DNA of 64,000 nt from Mycolicibacterium anyangense (lineage in GTDB: Bacteria > Actinomycetota > Actinomycetes > Mycobacteriales > Mycobacteriaceae): the NCBI RefSeq assembly GCF_010731855.1, contig NZ_AP022620.1:868001-932000 (forward strand), given 5' to 3'. Positions 8,130 through 16,267 of this stretch are shown piece by piece; position 1 is the stretch's first letter; the number at the start of each line of letters is the position of its first letter. A model generated the notes under the pieces. That model saw only the letters and a program-made list of their open reading frames with translations. It did not search any database and was not told the DNA's origin. A program made the position numbers and the translations under genes.

Positions 8130-9317
8130 TCAGGCGACTTCGATGACGAGTGCGAAACCCATTCCGCCACCCGCGCACATCGACAGCACGCCGATTCCGC
8201 CGCCCCGCCGGCGCAGTTCGTAGATGGCCGAGGTGACCATGCGGGCACCGGACGCGGCAATCGGATGCCCAAGGCTGATACCGGAGCCATACACGTTGAC
8301 CAGCTCCTCATCGAGGCCCAATTGGCGGGTGCAGGCGATCGCCTGCGCGGCGAATGCCTCGTTGATCTCGAACAGCGCGACATCGCTCAGCGTGCGCCCG
8401 GCGCGTTCGAGCGCCTTGGGGATGGCGTAGATCGGGCCGCTACCGGTGCGCTTCGGCTCGACGCCGGCCGCGGCCCAGGACAGCACCGACGCCAGCGGAT
8501 CGGAGGTGGTTCCCGGCGCGGCCAGGGCCACCACCGCCGCAGCGTCATTGATCCCTGAGGAGTTGCCGGCTGTAACGGTGAAGCCCTCGATCTCGGGGTG
8601 CAGCACCTTCAAACCGCTGAGAATCTCGATGGAACTGTCTCGCCGCGGATGCTCGTCGATGCTGAACATCGCCGCGGAACCGTCGGCCTGGGGCACCGAG
8701 ATCGGGATGATCTCGTCGAGGAATGAACCCGAATCGATAGCCTTGACGGCGCGTTGGTGACTGCGCAACGACCACTCGTCCTGCTCCTGGCGGGAGATGC
8801 CGTACTCCACGGCACAGTTGTGGGCCACGGTGATCGACATGTCCACCGCAGGTGCATCCGCGGTCGGGCGATGCGAGTTCGGGAACCAGGGTTCGTAGTC
8901 CTCGGCGGATTTGCCGGTGGTGAAGGGCCGTCGCTTACGCAGCAGCGGGCTTGTCGAGATGGATTCCATGCCGCCGGCCAGCACCACACGATTCATCCCG
9001 GCGGCAATGTCACCGGCGCCGAAGGCGATCGCCGACAGGCTCGATGCGCACTGACGGTTGACCGCGATACCGGGCACGGCAGTCATCCCCAGATCGACGG
9101 CGATGTGCCGGGCGGTATCGCCGCCGCCCTGGAGTACCTCGGCCAGTACGAAATCGTCGACATCAGCCGCATCGACCCCCGAGCGCTCGACAACGGCTTG
9201 GACCACCGGTTTGGCAAGCTCGTCAGCCGGCATATTCGCCAGCGTTCCGCGCCGTGCGGTGCCGATCGCGGTGCGGGCGGCTGCGATGATGGACGCCTTG
9301 GGTGTTCCCGATGCCAT
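8130..9317 (-). CDS. Acetyl-CoA acyltransferase (thiolase)
   Basis: A 395-residue thiolase of the biosynthetic/degradative type. The acylated Cys90 ('NRQCASSLSA'), His351 ('GHPIAASG') and Cys381 ('SMCAGGGMG') are all present, so it should be active in cleaving 3-ketoacyl-CoA. ATG 9317 is preferred over the TTG at 9323 because CAGGAG lies about seven bases upstream. It is first in the minus operon thiolase-GMC-molybdopterin oxidoreductase and divergent from the LLM gene. Confidence 0.93.
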   Translation of the reverse strand: MASGTPKASIIAAARTAIGTARRGTLANMPADELAKPVVQAVVERSGVDAADVDDFVLAEVLQGGGDTARHIAVDLGMTAVPGIAVNRQCASSLSAIAFGAGDIAAGMNRVVLAGGMESISTSPLLRKRRPFTTGKSAEDYEPWFPNSHRPTADAPAVDMSITVAHNCAVEYGISRQEQDEWSLRSHQRAVKAIDSGSFLDEIIPISVPQADGSAAMFSIDEHPRRDSSIEILSGLKVLHPEIEGFTVTAGNSSGINDAAAVVALAAPGTTSDPLASVLSWAAAGVEPKRTGSGPIYAIPKALERAGRTLSDVALFEINEAFAAQAIACTRQLGLDEELVNVYGSGISLGHPIAASGARMVTSAIYELRRRGGGIGVLSMCAGGGMGFALVIEVA

Positions 9318-9405
9318 GTTCAACTCCTGGTTTCGCCTCGCGCCTTGCGCTTTGGGAAGTAATGGTTAGATCATATATCGGATTCGGGCAATGTTGGAAG
9401 AGCGC

Positions 9406-9421
9406 CCGCCCGGTCGGGCGG
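9406..9421. promoter_or_regulatory. CCGCCCG-GT-CGGGCGG inverted repeat upstream of LLM gene
   Basis: Perfect 7-base arms with a two-base spacer lie 28 bases before the LLM start codon, in the 132-base divergent region. It could be an operator or a short hairpin in the leader. An AT-rich patch at about 9370-9380 could hold the -10 of one of the promoters. Confidence 0.3.
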
Positions 9422-9449
9422 TGGCCACCGTTTTGGAAAGGTAGTGCTC

Positions 9450-10478
9450 ATGGTGGAGGCGACAGGAGCTGCGGGGCCGCAGTCCCGGCCGATCAGCGTC
9501 GGTGTCTACTTCGATCTGCGTAATCCCCAACAGTGGCGACAGGACCCGGCTCGGCTGTACGGCTTCACGCTGGAAGCCTGTGAAGAGGCCGAGCGTCTCG
9601 GTGCCGATTCGATCTGGTTTTCCGAGCACCATCTTTTCGATGACGACTACCTGGCCAGTCCACTGACTTTCGCGGCGGCGGCCGCAGCGCGGACGACCAG
9701 GGTGCGCCTGGGTACTGCCATTGTCATCGCGCCATTGCACCACCCTGCTGAACTGGCTGAGCAGTGTGCGGTGGTCGACCTGGTGTCCAATGGACGACTC
9801 GACCTGGGCCTTGGAACCGGATACCGCGTACCGGAGTTCGACCTCTACGACACGACTTTGGAACGCAAGTACGGACGCACCGATGGCACCGCACGGCGGC
9901 TGCGCGAACTGTGGGGGCCGGGTGGGGTGCGACCCGCTCCCGTTCAAGATCCGCCCCCGATCTGGATGGGGTACCAAGGGCCCAAGGGTGCCCGGCGGGC
10001 GGGGCTGCTGGGTGAAGGCCTCTTGAGTTCCGACGGGGCGCTGTGGGAACCGTATTCGTCCGGGCTGGCGGAGGCCGGACACCCGGTGGAATCCGGCCGA
10101 ATGGCGGGCGCGCTGCAGGCGTGGGCTTCCGAGGATCCCGAACGAGACTGGGCCGTGGTGTCCGAGCATCTGGCTCACCAGTTGAACTCCTACCGCGCGC
10201 ACATGGTGGAAGGCACCGATGCTCCGACGCCCAAGCCGGTCGACGTGAACAGACTCGTCAACAGTGATCGCCCGGGACCGCTTGGCTCATTCACCTACGG
10301 CACGCCGGAGTTCGTGGTCGATGCGGCACGCGGGAAGATCGGATCGGCACCAGTCGAGACCGTCTTCTTCTGGGCGTCGGTCGGCGGCATGTCCGAAGAG
10401 ATGGTGATGCGCAACATCAACACCATTTGCACCCGGGTGAAACCGCTGCTCGCTGGCGCCGAGGCGGTTGCCCGATGA
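9450..10478 (+). CDS. LLM-class flavin-dependent oxidoreductase
   Basis: A 342-residue bacterial-luciferase-like protein. 'ISVGVYFDLRN', 'GADSIWFSEHHLFDDDY' and 'RVRLGTAIVIAPLHHPAELAEQ' are typical of the alpha/beta-barrel with flavin or F420 bound at the C-terminal ends of the strands. ATG 9450 has GGAAAGG eight bases upstream, whereas GTG 9444 lies too close to it. Its stop overlaps the next ATG (ATGA), so it is co-translated with an unusual SDR. A monooxygenase role on the substrate or an early intermediate is the simplest guess. Confidence 0.88.
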   Translation: MVEATGAAGPQSRPISVGVYFDLRNPQQWRQDPARLYGFTLEACEEAERLGADSIWFSEHHLFDDDYLASPLTFAAAAAARTTRVRLGTAIVIAPLHHPAELAEQCAVVDLVSNGRLDLGLGTGYRVPEFDLYDTTLERKYGRTDGTARRLRELWGPGGVRPAPVQDPPPIWMGYQGPKGARRAGLLGEGLLSSDGALWEPYSSGLAEAGHPVESGRMAGALQAWASEDPERDWAVVSEHLAHQLNSYRAHMVEGTDAPTPKPVDVNRLVNSDRPGPLGSFTYGTPEFVVDAARGKIGSAPVETVFFWASVGGMSEEMVMRNINTICTRVKPLLAGAEAVAR

Positions 10479-11170
10479 CTACATCACATGTGCTCATCGT
10501 CGGTGCGGGTACTGGCTTGAGCCTGTCGACAGCGCGTCGATTCGGGCGCGAGGGCTGGACCGTTCACTTGATGGCCAGGTCCCCGGAGCGCCTTGGGGGG
10601 CTGGCCGAGTCGCTGGCCGCCGAGGGCGTGGCTGTACGTACCCACATCGGTGATGTCACCGACCATTCAGGCTTGAGCACCGTGGTGGCGGCGATCGACG
10701 ATGCCACACCACTGGATGCCTGCATCTTCCAGCCGCGCGGTTCCGAGGACATGGTGGATGTGTTACAGGCCAGCGTCGACAACGTGCGACCGCACCTGGA
10801 GATGCTGGTGCTCGGGGCAGTAGCAGTGGGATCGGTGCTGGGCCCGCGGATGGTGGAACGCCGCCGTGGCAGCTTGGTGTTCGTCGGCGGCGGTTCAGCC
10901 CGAACGCCGTTGCGGTTCTTCGGCAATCTCGGCATGGCGATGGCCGGATTGCGCAACTACGCCCTCATGCTGGCCTCGGCGCTGGCCAAGGCGGACGCGC
11001 ACGCGGCGTTCTACACCGCGGCCGGCATGATCGGGGCAGAAGGGGCGGTACAACCCGGACAGCTCGATCCTGTGCTCATGGCGGAGCGGATGTACACCCT
11101 GGTCTCCCAGCGTGACGGCAAGGAGGTTCTGATGACTCCTGACGGTGAAGTGGTGCCCAGCGGCAGGTAG
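10475..11170 (+). CDS. Atypical SDR-fold protein lacking the YxxxK motif
   Basis: 231 residues with an SDR Rossmann start ('VLIVGAGTGLSLSTARRF', with 'MARSPERL' after strand 2). Where classical SDRs have Tyr-x-x-x-Lys, this protein reads 'FFGNLGMAMAGLRNYA'; neither the Tyr nor the Lys is there. The Ser of 'GGGSART' may remain. It is therefore either a divergent reductase or a non-catalytic NAD(P)-binding partner. Co-translation with the LLM oxidoreductase by a 4-base overlap suggests supply or sensing of reductant for that enzyme, which is inference. Confidence 0.75.
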   Translation: MTTSHVLIVGAGTGLSLSTARRFGREGWTVHLMARSPERLGGLAESLAAEGVAVRTHIGDVTDHSGLSTVVAAIDDATPLDACIFQPRGSEDMVDVLQASVDNVRPHLEMLVLGAVAVGSVLGPRMVERRRGSLVFVGGGSARTPLRFFGNLGMAMAGLRNYALMLASALAKADAHAAFYTAAGMIGAEGAVQPGQLDPVLMAERMYTLVSQRDGKEVLMTPDGEVVPSGR

Positions 11171-11184
11171 ACCCGCCGCATTAG

Positions 11185-12000
11185 TCAGTCGCCCAGTAGG
11201 GAGTCGGGGTCGAAATCCGCAGCAAGGGAAGCGAAGTGCGGGGTACGGCGCTGCAGGAAAGAGTCGACACCTTCGCGGCAGTCCGGCCCCGCAGCCAGCG
11301 CAGTCAAGGCCAGATCGGCACGGTCGTAGGTCGCCTCGAAATCGCTGACCATATCCCTGTGAACCTGGCGTTTGATCACGGCCATGGCTGTGGGTGAGCA
11401 CTCGGCGGCCAGCATCTGCGCATACTGCCGAGCGTCGCTGAGCAACTTCTCCGGTGTGCTGAGTCGGCTCACGACACCGAGGGACAGTGCCTCCTCGGCG
11501 TCGAAAGTCCGGCCCGACAAGAGCAGATCTAAAGCGCGTTCAGGACCGATCAGCCGGGGGAGTAACCAGCTGATGCCACGCTCGGCGGGCAGTCCGCGGC
11601 GCGCGAACGAGGTCGCGAATCGAATTCCATGCGCGGCGAACCGCAGGTCGCACTGCAGTGCCAGCACCACACCGACTCCGGCGCAGGCTCCGTTGATCGC
11701 TGCAATCATCGGCTTACGTACGTCAAGGGGGCGGTGAAATGGCCGGCGGGCGCTGAGGTCCAACGGCTTACCGGCAGCTGCATCCATCCGCCCCGAATCC
11801 ACTCCAGGACAGAAAGTTTTTCCGGCGCCGGTCACCACGATGGCCCGCACGGTCTCATCGGCCTCCGCATCATCGAGTGCCTGGAAGTAGGCGTTCTCAA
11901 GGTCGGCATTCCAGCCGTTGCGCTGTTCGGGGCGATTCCACGTCAGTGTGAGGACACCGTCGGCGAAGTCCCGACGTACAAGTTCGTCCCTTGCTGCCAT
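11185..12000 (-). CDS. Enoyl-CoA hydratase/isomerase family protein
   Basis: A crotonase-fold protein of about 271 residues. The first oxyanion-hole loop is 'GAGKTFCPGVDSGRMD', the second 'MIAAINGACAGVGVV', and 'RRGLPAERGISWLLPRLIG' supplies a Glu in the catalytic helix region. It would hydrate, isomerise or cleave a CoA thioester. ATG 12000 has GAGAGGTG upstream; GTG 12012, overlapping the preceding gene by four bases, is the alternative. It is last in a five-gene minus operon behind three acyl-CoA dehydrogenases and a thioesterase-like protein. Confidence 0.88.
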   Translation of the reverse strand: MAARDELVRRDFADGVLTLTWNRPEQRNGWNADLENAYFQALDDAEADETVRAIVVTGAGKTFCPGVDSGRMDAAAGKPLDLSARRPFHRPLDVRKPMIAAINGACAGVGVVLALQCDLRFAAHGIRFATSFARRGLPAERGISWLLPRLIGPERALDLLLSGRTFDAEEALSLGVVSRLSTPEKLLSDARQYAQMLAAECSPTAMAVIKRQVHRDMVSDFEATYDRADLALTALAAGPDCREGVDSFLQRRTPHFASLAADFDPDSLLGD

Positions 12001-12008
12001 GGGTTGCT

Positions 12009-12836
12009 TCACCTCTCCGGCTCGGAATTGGTGGCGACATAGGTGGCGTCGAGGCTCAAGGCGACGCGCCCGTCGGGCGAAAGGAGTTCCGCACGCCCGA
12101 CCGCCAACGTTCGACCGCGATGCAGAATTGTTGCCCGGCCGCTGATGTCATTACCGTGAGCAGGTATTGACCGGGTGAAGACCGCGCGCACGTCAGCCAG
12201 CCGATACCCACTGCCCGCGGCGTTTTCCAGGGCCGCATCCAAGAATCGGACTCCGATCAGTGTGCCCAGACCGCCATGCAGATTCCGGTAGAGATTCGCC
12301 AGTGCGGTGTCCGCGCGGAAGCTCCCGCACACACCCTCGGGGGTGCTCGCCTCGATACGGATGCGCAGCAGTTCGTCCAGGTGCGCTGCGCCGGCTTTCA
12401 CGTCCAACGCTGAATCGTACAGTGTCGTGTGCTCGGGCCGCGGGACGAGCACCCCGCCCAAGGTGGCGTAGGCCAAGATGAGCCCGGCCGTATCGGCGAT
12501 CGTTGCCTCACCCAATCCGAACGTTTGGTCTACTGTGCGCGGCGCGGCAGTGCAGTGTGCTGTCACCAATTCACGCGGCAGTCGTCTCGGGAACTCCAGG
12601 TGCAGGTGTGTGGTGACCATGCCAGTGTCGAAGCCGGCTCCGGACATGACTGCCAACCCGAGACAGCCGTCCGCGACGGCGGCCAGGACGGCGGGGTTCA
12701 GGGCGCCGTCGCTACGGCGGAGGTGCGGTCCAACGGTCATGGCCGCGGTGATTCGACCGTCCTCGGCGACGGGGTCGTGCAGACCAGCTGTTATCCAGGC
12801 TGGAATGCGAAATCCACGCAAGGGACCCGAGGCCAT
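12009..12836 (-). CDS. Tandem-hotdog acyl-CoA thioesterase-like protein
   Basis: 275 residues in two hotdog halves ('LRRSDGALNPAVLAAVADG' in the first, 'LYRNLHGGLGTLIGVRF' in the second). The second half looks like the PaaI-type active helix. It parallels the protein at 614-1435. It begins 6 bases after the acyl-CoA dehydrogenase stop and overlaps or abuts the crotonase. It probably acts on the CoA intermediates of this operon; the exact activity is unassigned. Confidence 0.65.
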   Translation of the reverse strand: MASGPLRGFRIPAWITAGLHDPVAEDGRITAAMTVGPHLRRSDGALNPAVLAAVADGCLGLAVMSGAGFDTGMVTTHLHLEFPRRLPRELVTAHCTAAPRTVDQTFGLGEATIADTAGLILAYATLGGVLVPRPEHTTLYDSALDVKAGAAHLDELLRIRIEASTPEGVCGSFRADTALANLYRNLHGGLGTLIGVRFLDAALENAAGSGYRLADVRAVFTRSIPAHGNDISGRATILHRGRTLAVGRAELLSPDGRVALSLDATYVATNSEPER

Positions 12837-12842
12837 CGCCCC

Positions 12843-13985
12843 TCAGAAGCCCATCGCGCGGCCCATGAGATCCTTCATGATCTCCGTGGTGCCGGCGTAG
12901 AGCCGCTGCACCCGGGAGTCCCGCCACAGGCGTGCGATCTCGTATTCGTTGATGTAGCCGTAGCCGCCGTGCAACTGCAGGCAGCGATCCAGGATTTCCC
13001 ACTGCACTTCAGAGGTCCACCACTTCAGACCGGCAGCATCCTGGTCGCTCAGCGACCCGTTGTTGACGGCCAGAACACACTGATCCAGATAGCATTGCGC
13101 CGCGTCGAGTTTTGTCTGCATCTCGACAATGGCATGTCGATTGACCTGGAAGGTTCCGATGGGCTGGCCGAAGGCGGTTCGTTCCATGGCGTAGGTCTTG
13201 GTCAGCTCGAGTGCTCGGCGTGCCATCGGGAGCGCATAGCAGGCCACGCCGACCCGTTCGGCGGGCAGGTGCGAGACCAGGTGGTAGAAGCCGCGATTGA
13301 GTTCACCGACCAGGTTCTCCTTCGGGACCCGCACGTCCTCGAAGAACAGTTCGGCGGTGTCGGCGGAGTGCTGGCCGATCTTGTCGAGTTTGCGACCCCG
13401 GGTGAAACCGGGCATGCCGTCCTCGATCATCAACAAGCTGATGCCCTTGCGGCCCGCGGACGGATCGGTCTTCACCGCGGCCAGGACGAGCGAGGACAGC
13501 AAGCCGTTGCTGATGAATGTCTTCTGCCCGTTGACGATCCAGGCATCTCCATCGTCCCGGGCAGTGGTCTTGATACCGGCAAGGTCGGACCCGGCGGCGG
13601 GTTCGGACATCGCAATCGAACCGATGTACTCCCCGGAAATGAACTTCGGCAGCCAACGCTGCTTCTGTTCTTCGGTGGTCAGGTGGTTGAGATAGGTGAC
13701 CAGGATGTCGTTCTGCACTCCCAAGCCGATTCCGACTGATCCGCTGGCGAACATCTCCTCGGACAGGATCTGGTTGAACCGGAAGTCGTCGATGCCCAGA
13801 CCGCCGTACTCGGCCGGTAGCGCCCAACCGATCAGCCCGTGTTCGCCGGCCGCAAGCCACGCTTCCCGGCTGGCCTTGCCGTCCTTCTCCCATTTGTCGG
13901 CGTAGGGTGCGCATTCCTTGTCGAAGAAGGCTCGTGCAGTGGCACGGAATTCTTCGTGGATCGGTTCGAAAATGTTGGGGCGCAT
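12843..13985 (-). CDS. Acyl-CoA dehydrogenase (LCAD/IVD-like, FadE type)
   Basis: 380 residues with N-terminal helical, middle beta and C-terminal helical domains. The FAD/substrate loop 'AMSEPAAGSDLAGIKT' and the C-terminal 'YAGTTEIMKDLMGRAMGF' are present. The catalytic glutamate is probably the one in 'HLPAERVGV', as in LCAD-type enzymes, since the C-terminal site is Ala. ATG 13985 replaces a much longer frame reaching 14276; it matches the paralogue at 41427-42575 and has an AGAGAGAG ribosome site. It oxidises acyl-CoA to the 2-enoyl-CoA. Confidence 0.92.
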   Translation of the reverse strand: MRPNIFEPIHEEFRATARAFFDKECAPYADKWEKDGKASREAWLAAGEHGLIGWALPAEYGGLGIDDFRFNQILSEEMFASGSVGIGLGVQNDILVTYLNHLTTEEQKQRWLPKFISGEYIGSIAMSEPAAGSDLAGIKTTARDDGDAWIVNGQKTFISNGLLSSLVLAAVKTDPSAGRKGISLLMIEDGMPGFTRGRKLDKIGQHSADTAELFFEDVRVPKENLVGELNRGFYHLVSHLPAERVGVACYALPMARRALELTKTYAMERTAFGQPIGTFQVNRHAIVEMQTKLDAAQCYLDQCVLAVNNGSLSDQDAAGLKWWTSEVQWEILDRCLQLHGGYGYINEYEIARLWRDSRVQRLYAGTTEIMKDLMGRAMGF

Positions 13986-14008
13986 ATCGTCTCTCTCTCT
14001 TGAGGGTC

Positions 14009-14995
14009 TCAGCGGCTGGAAGCGATTGCCATCGGCAATCCGAGGTCGGCCGGGTAGGAATCGAACAGTCGGCGGGCTATCTGACTCTCGAGCTGGGCGG
14101 GTGACCCGCACAGCACGTTGAGCTGGAACCCGCGGCGTACGTATCGATGCAGATCGTGCTCGGCGGTCAGCCCGATAGCCCCGCACACCTGGAGCGCGAC
14201 GTCCGAGGCGGCCCGATGGGCTCGGCCCGCGGTTGCCTTCGCGGCGTGGGCGCCCATCGGCCCGCCGTACCGCCACGCCTCGCTCAGCAGCGCCCGCGCG
14301 CCTTCGACAGTGGCGAATGCGTGCGCCAAGGAGTGCCGTGGAGATTGCAGGGCGCCGATGTGGTTCCCGAATTGCTTTCTCACGCTGAGGTGTTCGGCAG
14401 CGAGCCGGATCACCTGGTCAGCAAGGGCAATGATCTCGGTCGCCACGGCACGCTGCGCCGCGGCGAGGGCGCGGGTCCACTGTGCGCCGATATCGGACGA
14501 CGCCGCAGTGGTGGTGCTGCCCATCGCGCGTAGGTGTGTCCACTGCACGGTTGGGTCGAATGTGTCCGCGGCGTGGGCTGCGAGGTCATCGACATCGACG
14601 ACAGAGGCGACGACTCCATCCTCGGTCTGTAGCGGGACCACCACGGTGCCGACTGCCGGGCCCAGGATCACGCCCCGGGCCCGCTCCGGTGGTGTGCTCG
14701 GATCAGAACCGGGCGCCGGTAGCAGCACGGCACTCGCCTCGCGCAGCTCTTTGGGAAGTTCGGCGAGCATCACTCGGTACAGGCAGTCCGTTTGCGCCAG
14801 CGAACGTCCCTGGGCGCGGAAGAGCAACTCCTCGGCCTCGACCGGGTACTCCTGCTCGATCTCGGCGAATCCCAACTCGGCGAGCTGGCTGTCGATGGCC
14901 GCGTAGGAATCGGTGGGCAGCTGATCGAACAGGCCGAAGACGGCCTCCTCCACCAGCTTCCACTCGGCATTGGTGTTCATCCCTGCCGTCGTCAC
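14009..14995 (-). CDS. Acyl-CoA dehydrogenase, non-catalytic/beta-type subunit
   Basis: 328 residues, short at the N-terminus. The C-terminal half is acyl-CoA-dehydrogenase-like ('VRKQFGNHIGALQSPRHSLA', 'QVCGAIGLTAEHDLHRYVRRG') but no base glutamate is evident. GTG 14995 is the likely start: AAGGAGA is seven bases upstream and it overlaps the preceding gene's stop (GTGA). This is the layout of mycobacterial alpha2beta2 dehydrogenases, in which one subunit carries the base and the other completes the FAD site. Its paralogue is 35999-36940, with the identical stretch 'QVCGAIGLTAEH'. Confidence 0.85.
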   Translation of the reverse strand: MTTAGMNTNAEWKLVEEAVFGLFDQLPTDSYAAIDSQLAELGFAEIEQEYPVEAEELLFRAQGRSLAQTDCLYRVMLAELPKELREASAVLLPAPGSDPSTPPERARGVILGPAVGTVVVPLQTEDGVVASVVDVDDLAAHAADTFDPTVQWTHLRAMGSTTTAASSDIGAQWTRALAAAQRAVATEIIALADQVIRLAAEHLSVRKQFGNHIGALQSPRHSLAHAFATVEGARALLSEAWRYGGPMGAHAAKATAGRAHRAASDVALQVCGAIGLTAEHDLHRYVRRGFQLNVLCGSPAQLESQIARRLFDSYPADLGLPMAIASSR

Positions 14996-16197
14996 CGCTT
15001 CTCCTTGGGTAGTCCGAGCAGATGGTCGGCGATGATGCCGCGCTGCACTTCCGCGGTTCCGCCCATGACGGTCGCGGCCCTGGAGTACCACCACTCGGCT
15101 CGGGCGAGGTTACGTTCGGCGGTGTGGTCGTCGTCGAGACCGCCGTTGAACAGCCAGTCCTGGCGGATCTCGAAGAGAAGGTCGAATGTCTCACGCTCGG
15201 CGTGGGAGGCGAGTAGTTTGTCGACGCTGCTGGCCGGTCCGACGTGGACACCGGCTGCCAGTGCGCGGACCGTGCCCGCGCATCGGGCCTGTGCGGCGGC
15301 GACGTTGAGATAGGTGCGAGCGAATCGGTCCCGTTCGGCTTGGGTCGAGCCGTTCGCAATCATCTCGACGCGTAGCCGGCCAAGCTCGGTCAAGGCCTTG
15401 GTCAGCGACGCGTAACCGTACATGCCGCGTTCGAACTGCATCAGGAACATGACCACCGACCAGCCCCCGTCGATATCACCGATCACTCGGTCAGGCCCGA
15501 CGTGGACGTCGTCGAAGAACACCTCGGCGAGTTCTTCACGCCCGCTGGCCAGTGCGATCGGACGAACGGTGACACCCGGTGCATCCGCCTCCACCATGAA
15601 GGTCGTCAGGCCTCGGTGCCGGGATTCCGGCGAACCGGTCCTGGCCAGCACCAGAAACCTGGAGGCGCCGGGGCCCTGGCTGGTCCAGATCTTCTGCCCG
15701 CTGATCACGTATCCGCCGTCGCTGTCGGTGACTGCCTTGGTACGCAGTGTCGCAAGGTCACTTCCGGCCTCGGGCTCGGAGAAGCACTGCCCCCACCACT
15801 GCGACCCGTCCAGATACTTCGGCAGATGTTGCTGGGCCAGCGTGGGCGCGATGTCCAGCAGAACCGGGGCCAGCACCTCGAGGGTCCACTGCTGGGCGGG
15901 AACCGGCAACATGGCGTAGGCGAGTTCCTCGTAGTACACGGCCCGGTGCAGCACGTCACCGCCGAGTCCGCCCGCCGCAACGGGCCACCCGTAGCGGTTC
16001 CAGCCGGCCGCGAACAGTCGCTGCAGAACAACGGCGTCGTGCCGCATGCCCTCGGCGGTCGAGGTGTTCGGCCGCCGCCATTCGTCAGCCCAATCGATGC
16101 CGGCGAGGTAGTTGCGGAACGCTTCTCGGTAGGCCGTCACATCATCGGCGTAGCGGCCTGGGGAGCCGACGACGGTGTCGGCGGTCGGTGCGGTCAC
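14992..16197 (-). CDS. Acyl-CoA dehydrogenase, catalytic/alpha-type subunit
   Basis: 401 residues. 'FSEPEAGSDLATLRTKAV', 'RPIALASGREELAEVFF' and a Glu in 'MQFERGMYGY' identify the catalytic partner of the downstream 14009-14995 gene, to which it is translationally coupled. The C-terminus 'GGTAEVQRGIIADHLLGLPKEK' is typical of FadE proteins. GTG 16197 is preceded by AAAAGGGGTC. It is first in a five-gene operon, with a candidate promoter in the 70 bases before it. Paralogue: 34830-35999. Confidence 0.9.
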   Translation of the reverse strand: MTAPTADTVVGSPGRYADDVTAYREAFRNYLAGIDWADEWRRPNTSTAEGMRHDAVVLQRLFAAGWNRYGWPVAAGGLGGDVLHRAVYYEELAYAMLPVPAQQWTLEVLAPVLLDIAPTLAQQHLPKYLDGSQWWGQCFSEPEAGSDLATLRTKAVTDSDGGYVISGQKIWTSQGPGASRFLVLARTGSPESRHRGLTTFMVEADAPGVTVRPIALASGREELAEVFFDDVHVGPDRVIGDIDGGWSVVMFLMQFERGMYGYASLTKALTELGRLRVEMIANGSTQAERDRFARTYLNVAAAQARCAGTVRALAAGVHVGPASSVDKLLASHAERETFDLLFEIRQDWLFNGGLDDDHTAERNLARAEWWYSRAATVMGGTAEVQRGIIADHLLGLPKEKR

Positions 16198-16230
16198 GAT
16201 CGACCCCTTTTCTACCGGGATGGTCTATAA

Positions 16231-16263
16231 ACCGTTGAATGAGTTAACCATATGGACAACGGT
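16231..16263. promoter_or_regulatory. ACCGTTG / CAACGGT inverted repeat upstream of the acyl-CoA dehydrogenase operon
   Basis: Perfect 7-base arms at 16231-16237 and 16257-16263 flank 19 AT-rich bases in the gap between the SDR stop and the dehydrogenase start. TCTATA at about 16224-16229 is also AT-rich. The arrangement fits an operator spanning a promoter for the 16197-to-11185 operon. It does not match a regulator motif I know. Confidence 0.35.
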
Positions 16264-16267
16264 ATTG

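Noticed and set aside
7236..8558. 440-codon plus-strand frame
   Set aside because: It lies opposite the GMC oxidoreductase and thiolase, both with complete motifs.
12429..13739. 436-codon plus-strand frame
   Set aside because: It is antisense to a clear acyl-CoA dehydrogenase and thioesterase, and its sequence is low in hydrophobic structure.
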